A stretch of DNA of 64,000 nucleotides from Selenomonas sputigena_A (GTDB lineage Bacteria > Bacillota > Negativicutes > Selenomonadales > Selenomonadaceae): the NCBI RefSeq assembly GCF_051603425.1, contig NZ_CP194411.1, positions 1,798,001-1,862,000 on the forward strand, given 5' to 3'. A program made the translations under genes and the position numbers. Shown in pieces: positions 58,110 through 64,000 of this stretch. Every line of letters begins with the position of its first letter. Within the stretch, counting starts at the first letter, position 1. The notes under the pieces are model-generated. The model was given only the letters and a program-made list of their open reading frames with translations, was not told the origin of the DNA and did not search any database.

Positions 58110-59094
58110 GGTAGATGTCGATGATCACAAGCTTCACGATGACGATGAAGGGGACGGCGAGGAACATGCCGGCGGGGCCGAGAATTTCGCCGCCGAAGAT
58201 GACGCCGAGGATGATGGCGACGGGATGGAGGTTCAGCGATTTGCCGACGAGCGTCGGATAAACGAAATTGTGGTTGATCTGTGTGAGTGCGATGTAGAAG
58301 ACAAGCGTCTGCAGCATGAGTTCGCGCGACTGGGTCGCGGTCAGGATGGTGCCGAAAGCCGAAGCGGCGGTCGGTCCCAGGACGGGGATGAATTCGCTGA
58401 TGCCGGAGAGAAAGGCAAAGACGGAGGAATAGGGCAGGCCTCGAAGCTCAAAGTAGCAGAAGACGATGACGCCCGTGATGAGGCACATGACCAGCTGGCT
58501 GCAGATATAGGCGCGGAGCCCTTTCAGAAGTTCGTCGAAGAGATGGAGCACACGTCCGCGTGAGGTGTGCGGAAACAGATTCGCGAGCCATAGTTTTATA
58601 TCTTCGCCGTCTTTCAGCAGGTAGAAGGTCACGAAGATGATGATGACGAGATCCATGAACTTGCTGAAGGCTTCCAGCAGGAAGGTCAGCGAGGTCTTGA
58701 GAATGTCGGCGCTGATGCTGCGCAGATAGGCGAGCAGCTCCGCAAATTCCGTTCGAAGAAACTCGGAGTTTGAAATGAAGGGGATGTTCTGCAGACTCAG
58801 CGTGATGTTGGGCAAATCGGCGACAAAGCGCGAGAACGTAGGAAGGAAGGAGCGCGAAAGGAGGCCGAGAAGCCCGATCAAAATGGTGATAAAGACAAGG
58901 ATGGCAAGCCCGGCGGAAAGAACACGGGGCAGACCCTTTTTGTGCAGAAAATCGACGATGGGCTGCAGAAGAAGCTGCAGGAGAAGCGAAAGAAAAATGA
59001 TGAAGGCGAGGTCGGGAAAAAACCAAAAGGCCGAAAGCAGCAGGGTGCAGGCGACGGCGAGGATGATGGATGTGCGGTAGTTCGTTAGGTTCAT
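58063..59094 (-). CDS. AI-2E family transporter
   Basis: A 343-residue membrane protein of the AI-2E (autoinducer-2 exporter-like, YdgG/YhhQ-type) family with seven or eight helices. Typical features are PIVDFLHKKGLPRVLSAGLAILV, FLKDGEDI-like FYLLKDGEDIKLWL, GLPYSSVFAFLSGISEFIPVLGPTAASAFG and HPVAIILGVIFGGEILGPAGMFLAVP. The true substrate of most members is unknown. ATG 59092-59094 follows CAAAGGAGG. The gene is bracketed by two same-direction copies of repeat family 1 and its final codons lie inside copy C. Confidence 0.88.
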   Translation of the reverse strand: MNLTNYRTSIILAVACTLLLSAFWFFPDLAFIIFLSLLLQLLLQPIVDFLHKKGLPRVLSAGLAILVFITILIGLLGLLSRSFLPTFSRFVADLPNITLSLQNIPFISNSEFLRTEFAELLAYLRSISADILKTSLTFLLEAFSKFMDLVIIIFVTFYLLKDGEDIKLWLANLFPHTSRGRVLHLFDELLKGLRAYICSQLVMCLITGVIVFCYFELRGLPYSSVFAFLSGISEFIPVLGPTAASAFGTILTATQSRELMLQTLVFYIALTQINHNFVYPTLVGKSLNLHPVAIILGVIFGGEILGPAGMFLAVPFIVIVKLVIIDIYHETSREQAERCRPID

Positions 59095-59120
59095 GGGAAC
59101 CTCCTTTGTCCTTGGCGTAA

Positions 59121-59224
59121 ACTGTACGCACAAACGTCCGGGAAGCGGATGCTTGTACGCCGCCCTTGCAGAAAACGACCGATCGATCTGCGCCCGTTGG
59201 GCTTGTTTCCCGGGATTTCATGCT
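59121..59224 (+). repeat. Dispersed repeat family 1, copy D
   Basis: Left module GTACGCACAAACGTCCGGG with GCGGATGCTTGTACGCCGCC, then CAGAAAAC; right module GACCGATCGATCTGCGCC, GTTGGGCTTG and CCCGGGATTTCAT. It lies just upstream of the AI-2E family gene start. Confidence 0.8.
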
Positions 59225-59440
59225 AAACGTGCCGGGTATGCTCCGAAAGAATCTATTTTATGAAAATATTATGCATGAAGAAGGAAAATCCTGCCGGCGA
59301 AGGCGATCTTGCCGGATTTTTTCTCAGACAATCGGATGGGCTGCTTTGTGGGGCGGCAGGATTTGGGATGAGAAAACGCGAAATAAAGAAAGAAATAGGA
59401 AGATATTTGAAGAAGGGCAGATAAAAAGGAGGGAAACATC

Positions 59441-59884
59441 ATGCAGGCAAGAGATATCATGACGAAGGATCCCATCACGGCAAAGCCCGGGGCAACGATT
59501 CGGGAAGTGGCGGAGATCCTCGTGGAGAATAAGATTTCGGGTTTGCCCGTCGTGGATGAAAACGGTGTGATGCTCGGCATTGTCAGCGAGGGGGATCTGA
59601 TGCGCAAGAAAATTGCGCCGAAAGCGCCGGAGATTTTGAGCGTCCTCGGCGCCATCATTTATTACGATGGGCTGAAAGAGTATCGCGAGGCATTTCGCAA
59701 GCTTTCGGCAGTGACGGCGCAGGAGATTATGACGAAGGATGTGATTTCCGTGCAGCCGGAGGAGGATGTGAGCAAGGTGGGCCAGCTCATGCTCGACCAT
59801 CATGTAAAAAGGGTGCCGGTGCTCAATGGCCGCCGTCTTGTCGGCATTATCAGCCGTTCGGATATGGTGAAGATGCTCCTTTGA
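59441..59884 (+). CDS. CBS domain pair protein
   Basis: A 147-residue protein with two CBS domains (about 1-60 and 85-147): MTKDPITAKPGATIREVAEILVENKISGLPVVDENG and MTKDVISVQPEEDVSKVGQLMLDHHVKRVPVLNG. Such stand-alone pairs bind adenine nucleotides and act as energy sensors. It has no attached enzyme. It is preceded by a hairpin near 59284-59321 with T residues and followed by the rny promoter. Confidence 0.9.
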   Translation: MQARDIMTKDPITAKPGATIREVAEILVENKISGLPVVDENGVMLGIVSEGDLMRKKIAPKAPEILSVLGAIIYYDGLKEYREAFRKLSAVTAQEIMTKDVISVQPEEDVSKVGQLMLDHHVKRVPVLNGRRLVGIISRSDMVKMLL

Positions 59885-59901
59885 GCGATAAAAAGAAAAG
59901 G

Positions 59902-59930
59902 CTCCCTTAGGACTTTAAGGGAGGTTTGTT
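59902..59930 (+). terminator. Weak terminator after the CBS gene
   Basis: CTCCCTTA (59902-59909) and TAAGGGAG (59916-59923) form an eight-base stem with a six-base loop, followed by GTTTGTTG. Confidence 0.45.
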
Positions 59931-59940
59931 GTGATGATTC

Positions 59941-59969
59941 TTGACATGGCATGAGAAACATCATACAAT
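59941..59969 (+). promoter_or_regulatory. Promoter of rny
   Basis: TTGACA (59941-59946), exactly 17 bases, TACAAT (59964-59969). Confidence 0.8.
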
Positions 59970-60028
59970 AGTTAGGTATAGTTTTCAGCCACTTGCTATC
60001 ACATACGATAAAAATCAAAAATCAGGAG

Positions 60029-61573
60029 GTGTTAACCATCGTTGAAATAATATTGGCGGTCATTCTTTCGGTGATCGCCGGCGCCGGCGGCGGATATCTG
60101 CTGCGCAAAAGGGCTGCGGAGGCGCAGATCGGCTCGGCTGAGGAAGAGGCGAGGCGGATTGTGTCCGAGGCAGAGGCCAAGGGGGAAAGCCGCAAAAAGG
60201 AGGCTTTGCTCGAGGCAAAGGAAGACATCCATCGGCTCCGGCAGGAGCTCGATCGCGATACAAAGGATCGCCGCAATGAACTGCAGCGGCAGGAACGCCG
60301 TATTGTACAAAAAGAGGAAAATCTTGACCGCAAGCTTGATTCCCTTGAAAAGAAGGAAGAAGCTTTGCTGGGCAAGGAAGCCAAGATTGACCGCGTAAGG
60401 GCTTCCGTCAACGAGTTAAGGGACAAGCAGAAGGAAGAACTTGAGCGCATATCAGGCCTGACGGCTGAGGAAGCGCGCACGATGCTCATGGCGGAAGCGG
60501 AAGATGCCTTGAAGCATGAAAAGGCGATGCTTATCAAGGATTATGAGCAGCAGGCGAAGGATGAGGCCGACAAGAGGGCGCGCGACATCGTTTCGCTCGC
60601 CATCCAGCGCTGCGCTGCCGATCAGGTGGCGGAAACGACGGTGTCCGTCGTTTCCTTGCCGAACGATGAGATGAAGGGGCGGATCATTGGCCGTGAAGGG
60701 CGCAATATCCGTGCACTCGAAACCTTGACGGGCATTGACTTCATCATCGATGATACGCCGGAAGCTGTCATTCTTTCGGGGTTTGACCCAGTGCGGCGCG
60801 AAGTGGCTCGCATAGCGCTGGAAAAACTCATTGTTGATGGCCGGATCCATCCCGCCCGCATCGAGGAAATGGTCGAGAAGGCGAAGCGTGAGGTTGAGCA
60901 ACGCATCAAGGAAGCGGGCGAACAGGCGACGTTTGAGACGGGCGTGCATGGGCTTCATCCCGAGTTTGTGCGGCTCCTCGGCCGCCTGCGCTATCGTACG
61001 AGCTATGGGCAGAATGTCCTTAATCATTCCATCGAGGTCTCCCATCTCGCCGGCGTCATGGCGTCGGAGCTTGGCGCTGACGTAATGCTTGCGAAGCGCA
61101 GCGGACTTCTGCACGATGTCGGCAAGGCCGTCGATCATGAGGTCGAGGGCTCGCATGTGACGATCGGTGCGGATCTGGCGAAAAAGTACCGTGAGTCCAA
61201 AGAGGTTATCAACGCCATCAGCGCCCATCATGGCGATGTGGAGCCGATGACCGTCGAGGCCGTGCTTGTCGCAGCGGCGGATGCCGTTTCAGCGGCAAGG
61301 CCGGGGGCGCGCCGCGAGAGCCTCGAGGCATATCTGAAGCGTTTGACGCGCCTTGAGGAGATTGCCGAGTCGTTCGATGGCGTCGACAGCTGTTTTGCCA
61401 TACAGGCAGGACGCGAGGTGCGCGTGATGGTGAAGCCGGAACGCGTCGACGATGTGGCTTCGGTGACGCTCGCGCATGATATTGTCAAGAAGATCGAAAC
61501 GGAGCTTGAATACCCGGGACAGATCAAGGCGACAATCATTCGTGAGACGCGCGTTGTTGATTACGCGAAATAG
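60029..61573 (+). CDS. rny: Ribonuclease Y
   Basis: A membrane-anchored endoribonuclease that starts mRNA turnover. It has one N-terminal helix (VEIILAVILSVIAGAGGGYLL), a long coiled coil (about 40-200), a KH domain with GRIIGREGRNIRALE, and a metal-binding HD domain (HDVGKAVDHE), in all about 514 residues, the normal length. The start codon is unclear: AGGAGGT at 60024-60030 overlaps the GTG at 60029 and is ideally spaced for an ATC at 60038. TTG 59993 lies too far upstream and lacks a site. It heads the ymdB-spoVS-PHP region, as in Firmicutes. Confidence 0.93.
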   Translation: MLTIVEIILAVILSVIAGAGGGYLLRKRAAEAQIGSAEEEARRIVSEAEAKGESRKKEALLEAKEDIHRLRQELDRDTKDRRNELQRQERRIVQKEENLDRKLDSLEKKEEALLGKEAKIDRVRASVNELRDKQKEELERISGLTAEEARTMLMAEAEDALKHEKAMLIKDYEQQAKDEADKRARDIVSLAIQRCAADQVAETTVSVVSLPNDEMKGRIIGREGRNIRALETLTGIDFIIDDTPEAVILSGFDPVRREVARIALEKLIVDGRIHPARIEEMVEKAKREVEQRIKEAGEQATFETGVHGLHPEFVRLLGRLRYRTSYGQNVLNHSIEVSHLAGVMASELGADVMLAKRSGLLHDVGKAVDHEVEGSHVTIGADLAKKYRESKEVINAISAHHGDVEPMTVEAVLVAAADAVSAARPGARRESLEAYLKRLTRLEEIAESFDGVDSCFAIQAGREVRVMVKPERVDDVASVTLAHDIVKKIETELEYPGQIKATIIRETRVVDYAK

Positions 61574-61584
61574 TTGTATAATGG

Positions 61585-61622
61585 GGGTGTTGGGAGGATG
61601 CTTTCCAGCACCCTTGATTTTT
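61585..61622 (+). terminator. Rho-independent terminator of rny
   Basis: GGGTGTTGG (61585-61593) pairs with CCAGCACCC (61605-61613) with one G:T pair, followed by TTGATTTTT. Confidence 0.7.
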
Positions 61623-61628
61623 AAGGAC

Positions 61629-61795
61629 GGAATCACGGATAAAGTGAAGTCTGTCAGCTTGGTGCAAATTTTCGTCTTGTTAAGGAAAGGGGCGGCAGAG
61701 AGGACGCATAGCGGGGCTGTGCGGAGGATCTGCCGGCGCAGAGAAGGGCGGAGAAGATGCGCTGAGATGGCGGCGCTGAATTTTATCCGTGCTTG
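61629..61795. repeat. Dispersed repeat family 2, long form
   Basis: The left end GGAATCACGGATAAAGTGAA with GTCTGTCAG (61629-61657) and the right end AGATGGCGGCGCTGAATTTT with ATCCGTGCTT (61765-61794) match the two halves of the 60-base short copy, but here about 108 bases of extra DNA (with GGATCTGCCGGCGCAG) separate them, as in the copy at 36248-36404. It fills the gap between rny and the next gene. Confidence 0.6.
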
Positions 61796-61849
61796 CGAAA
61801 GCACAGCGGTGCATATTTTGGCTGGCAGCAGGGAAACGAGGTGTTTGCT

Positions 61850-62371
61850 GTGGGTAAATTCGCGAGGAGCGCGAAAAAACCGAACAAGGATGGCATCAAT
61901 CTTCTGGTCTCCATTCTTGTCTGTTATCCGGAGATCGGCATGGTCAGCTATGAACCGGAAAAAGAGGCCTTGGATTTTTCTTTCACCTTGCAGAAAATCC
62001 CTCCGCGGAAGGAATTCGAGGAAATTGCGGCTTTTTTGGAAGAGAGCATTCTCACGTACCATGACCTTGAGGGGCTTGTCCCGGGAGAGATTGATTTCTC
62101 CTTGGAGGGGCAGGGGAATACGGCGTTTTTCCGGGTGCTGCGCGATGTGCGCACGCTTTCGCGCGGCGAGATTGCCCTTCTGGCAGACCTCATGCGCGAC
62201 CGCTTCGGCAAGTCGCTCGTTTCCGATCAGATGCGCGACGTCTATGAAGAGGATAATTTTTTGCGTGAGGAGGCCATCGACCATATGATCGGCAGCCTCA
62301 AGGCGAGCCGTATGTCCGACCGTATGATCGGCATACGCGAAGAAGGCCGTGTCATGGTGTTCAACAAGTAA
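61850..62371 (+). CDS. Conserved hypothetical protein between rny and ymdB
   Basis: A 173-residue soluble protein that I cannot name. It begins MGKFARSAKKPNKDGINLLVSILVCYPEIGMVSYEPE and has mixed strand-helix segments, with SGLKASRMSDRMIGIREEGRVMVFNK-like charged C-terminal end (LKASRMSDRMIGIREEGR). No catalytic motif. The start is GTG 61850, eight bases after GAGGTG. It lies in the operon-like stretch with rny and ymdB, so a link to RNA turnover is possible but only by position. Confidence 0.65.
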   Translation: MGKFARSAKKPNKDGINLLVSILVCYPEIGMVSYEPEKEALDFSFTLQKIPPRKEFEEIAAFLEESILTYHDLEGLVPGEIDFSLEGQGNTAFFRVLRDVRTLSRGEIALLADLMRDRFGKSLVSDQMRDVYEEDNFLREEAIDHMIGSLKASRMSDRMIGIREEGRVMVFNK

Positions 62372-62402
62372 AGGGTTCGCCGGAATAGAAAAATAATCGG
62401 CT

Positions 62403-62442
62403 GCAAGTCGCGGGGCGGGATGCCCGGCGGCTTGCTCTTTTT
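62403..62442 (+). terminator. Rho-independent terminator
   Basis: GCAAGTCGC (62403-62411) pairs with GCGGCTTGC (62427-62435), one G:T pair, followed by TCTTTTT. Confidence 0.75.
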
Positions 62443-62519
62443 GCAGAAGGAGGCGCGGGCAGGAGAGCGTCCGTAGGGCAGGCGTCGGAAGATGTTCTGC
62501 CGGAGAGGTGGTTTATGTT

Positions 62520-63302
62520 TTGCGGGTCATGCTTGTGGGAGATGTTTGCGGCAGAGTGGGGCGGGAGGCTTTTCGTCACTTTACGCCCATCCTGCGCCGG
62601 GAGAAGTCCGTGGATGTTGTTGTCGTCAATGGGGAGAATTCCGCAGGCGGCAAGGGATTTACGCGCAAGTCGCTCGATGAGCTTTATCATGGGGGCGCGG
62701 ACATCGTGACCTCGGGCAACCATGTCTGGGATAAGAAGGACGTCCTGGAATTTATCGACGAAGAGCCGTTTCTTGTGCGGCCGGCGAATTATCCCGAGGG
62801 CGCGCCGGGGCGCGGCTATTGCATTTTTCCCTATCGGGCGAAAAATATCGCTGTCATCAATATGTCTGGACGCGTCTTCATGCCGGAAATGGATTGCCCC
62901 TTCCAGAAGATCGAGGGAATCCTGCGGGAAATCCGAGATGAGGCCGATGTCATATTTCTTGATTTCCATGCGGAGGCGACGTCGGAAAAGGCGGCCATGG
63001 GCTGGTATCTCGACGGGCGAGTAAACGCTGTCGTCGGCACGCATACGCACATACAGACGGCGGATGAACGCATCTTGCCGCAGGGGACGGCCTATATCAC
63101 GGATCTGGGTATGACGGGGCCGTGGGATTCCGTCCTTGGCGTCCGCGTGGATCGCGTGCTCGAGAAATTCACGACGTGCCGCCCCGTGCGCTTTGAAGTA
63201 GCCGAGGGAGCGGCCGTATATTGCGCTGTCATTGTCGAGGTGGACGATGCGACGAACCGCACGGTATCCGTCGAACGCGTGATGAAAAAGACGGAAGAAT
63301 GA
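62520..63302 (+). CDS. YmdB family metallophosphoesterase
   Basis: A 260-residue cyclic-nucleotide phosphodiesterase-like protein (TIGR00282 family). Metal-site motifs: VMLVGDVCGRVGREAF, VVVNGENSAGGKGFT, TSGNHVWDKKD, DFHAEATSEK and VVGTHTHIQTADERI. In Bacillus, YmdB affects the switch between motility and biofilm formation and some RNA levels. The start is taken as TTG 62520 with GGAGAGG at 62502-62508; GTG 62508 overlaps that site. It lies downstream of rny, as in many Firmicutes. Confidence 0.9.
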   Translation: MRVMLVGDVCGRVGREAFRHFTPILRREKSVDVVVVNGENSAGGKGFTRKSLDELYHGGADIVTSGNHVWDKKDVLEFIDEEPFLVRPANYPEGAPGRGYCIFPYRAKNIAVINMSGRVFMPEMDCPFQKIEGILREIRDEADVIFLDFHAEATSEKAAMGWYLDGRVNAVVGTHTHIQTADERILPQGTAYITDLGMTGPWDSVLGVRVDRVLEKFTTCRPVRFEVAEGAAVYCAVIVEVDDATNRTVSVERVMKKTEE

Positions 63303-63307
63303 AACAA

Positions 63308-63334
63308 GCAGGATTTTTCCCTTTTGTATAGAAT
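63308..63334 (+). promoter_or_regulatory. Candidate sigma-H promoter of spoVS
   Basis: GCAGGATTT (63308-63316), 11 bases, ATAGAAT (63328-63334). This fits the sigma-H consensus RnAGGAwWW, N11-12, RnnGAAT at every position. It lies 109 bases before spoVS, which in Bacillus is a sigma-H target, and sigH itself is in this window. Confidence 0.6.
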
Positions 63335-63442
63335 AAGCAAAAATTAGGGTAGGAATTTTTATTGGTCTTTTGGATGCTGCATGAAAAATCTGAATCGACA
63401 GATAGAAGCGGAAAATCCGATATCCATGGGAGGGAAGGCAGA

Positions 63443-63703
63443 ATGGAAGTCTTGAAAGTTTCGGCGCGGTCCAATCCTAACGCAGTGGCGGGGGCTTTGG
63501 CAGGCGTCCTGCGCGAATCCGGCGCGGCTGAGATGCAGGCTGTCGGAGCCGGTGCGCTGAATCAGGCGGTCAAGGCGATAGCCATAGCCCGCGGCTTTGT
63601 CGCACCGCATGGCATTGATCTTGTCTGCGTCCCGGCCTTTACGGATATTGAAATCGATGGCGAGGAACGCACGGCCATCAAGCTCATCGTTGAGCCGCGC
63701 TGA
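63443..63703 (+). CDS. spoVS: Stage V sporulation protein S
   Basis: An 86-residue SpoVS protein, a small dimeric nucleic-acid-binding protein (Alba-like fold). The start MEVLKVSARSNPNAVAGALAGVLRESG and the following GAGALNQAVKAIAIARGFVAPHGIDLVCVPAF are diagnostic. ATG 63443 follows GGGAGGG. It is needed for late sporulation in Bacillus but is also kept in non-spore-formers. It is probably driven by the sigma-H-type promoter at 63308-63334 and lies before the PHP gene. Confidence 0.95.
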   Translation: MEVLKVSARSNPNAVAGALAGVLRESGAAEMQAVGAGALNQAVKAIAIARGFVAPHGIDLVCVPAFTDIEIDGEERTAIKLIVEPR

Positions 63704-63761
63704 AAGAGCAGGGCGGCGGATCCCTACGCACAGATGGGCTTATTGAGGGAGTGAGGTTCTA

Positions 63762-64000
63762 GTGGCTAGCGATTTGCATACGCATACGTCGTATTCCGAT
63801 GGGAGATTGACGCCGGAAGAATTGGTGGCGGCCGCCAAGGAGGCGGGGCTTCATTATATTGCCATTACCGACCACGATACGGTTGAAGGCATTACGCATC
63901 TTTATGAGCAGGGTCTTTTACCGAAAAAAGGCATCGGCATTATTCCCGGCATTGAATTCAGTGCACATCACGAAACACACGAAGTGCATATACTCGGCTA
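63762..64000 (+). CDS. PHP domain phosphoesterase, 3' truncated
   Basis: The first 79 residues of a PHP-domain metallophosphoesterase of the YciV/RNase AM-like type. The metal motifs are SDLHTHTSYSDGRLTPEEL and IAITDHDTVEGI, followed by GIEFSAHHETHEVHILG. The start is GTG 63762 with GAGTGAGG upstream; the gene runs off the window. Such proteins hydrolyse 3',5'-nucleoside bisphosphates or trim RNA 5' ends. It follows spoVS by 58 bases. Confidence 0.88.
   Translation, partial: MASDLHTHTSYSDGRLTPEELVAAAKEAGLHYIAITDHDTVEGITHLYEQGLLPKKGIGIIPGIEFSAHHETHEVHILG

Noticed and set aside
59284..59325. Terminator with stem GCCGGC/GCCGG and T run
   Set aside because: Pairing is imperfect and no gene transcribed rightward ends just before it; mentioned only within the CBS gene entry.
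1..64000. tRNA or rRNA genes, insertion sequences, prophage
   Set aside because: I saw no T-arm motif with a matching acceptor stem, no rRNA sequence and no transposase, integrase or phage protein in any frame.

Overview
The window looks like a piece of a chromosome from an anaerobic member of the Negativicutes, most like Selenomonas and its relatives. That placement is inference from content: GC-rich coding DNA (high fifties percent by eye), Firmicutes-style gene order (mtaB-HIT-rpsU-yqeY, nfeD-floA, rph-rdgB-phosphodiesterase, ispD-ispF-cysS-mrnC-thyX-rlmB-yacP-sigH, rny-ymdB-spoVS), sporulation-linked genes (sigH, spoVS, a GerMN lipoprotein), and a malate dehydrogenase / two-subunit fumarase / fumarate reductase set typical of a succinate-propionate fermenter. 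I found no rRNA, tRNA, CRISPR array, transposase or prophage. Most genes are complete; mtaB is cut at the left edge and a PHP-domain gene at the right edge.

Layout. 0-7 kb: tRNA modification, HIT protein, S21, YqeY, a sodium:solute symporter, NfeD/FloA, a beta-hydroxyacid dehydrogenase and a GtrA-like protein. 7-16 kb: a heme-domain (H-NOX) chemoreceptor, rubredoxin, mdh, a NERD protein, tadA, a ChbG-type deacetylase and sstT. 16.8-22.6 kb: the leftward cydABDC operon for cytochrome bd. 22.6-24.5 kb: a low-GC accessory patch with two related unknown genes. 24.6-34.6 kb: a degenerate P-type ATPase, then ispE, a GntR regulator, glmU, prs, a thioesterase, a CofE-like protein, rph and rdgB. 34.7-39.8 kb: fumarase and fumarate reductase. 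39.8-43.9 kb: an MFS transporter behind a T-box leader, carD and a PIN-TRAM protein. 44-52 kb: isoprenoid, cysteinyl-tRNA, thymidylate and RNA-processing genes, sigH and a HAD hydrolase. 51.6-54.6 kb: exported proteins (ComEC-like lipoprotein, amidase, GerMN lipoprotein). 54.8-64 kb: a Sel1-repeat protein, thiC under a TPP riboswitch, an AI-2E family protein, a CBS protein, rny, ymdB, spoVS and the PHP gene.

How it fits together. Mdh, fumarase and fumarate reductase form the reductive arm from oxaloacetate to succinate. Cytochrome bd can remove oxygen, rubredoxin fits electron transfer in an anaerobe, and the H-NOX chemoreceptor has the distal-pocket residues expected of an oxygen-binding heme domain, so the window carries plausible oxygen sensing, avoidance and detoxification parts.

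Main points for a second look: an intergenic repeat of about 100 bp present in at least six copies on both strands, with paired-base changes in its hairpin; a second palindromic repeat family in short (60 bp) and long (about 160 bp) forms; a P-type ATPase homologue that has lost its phosphorylated aspartate; a T-box controlling an MFS transporter; and a consensus sigma-H promoter in front of spoVS in the same window as sigH.
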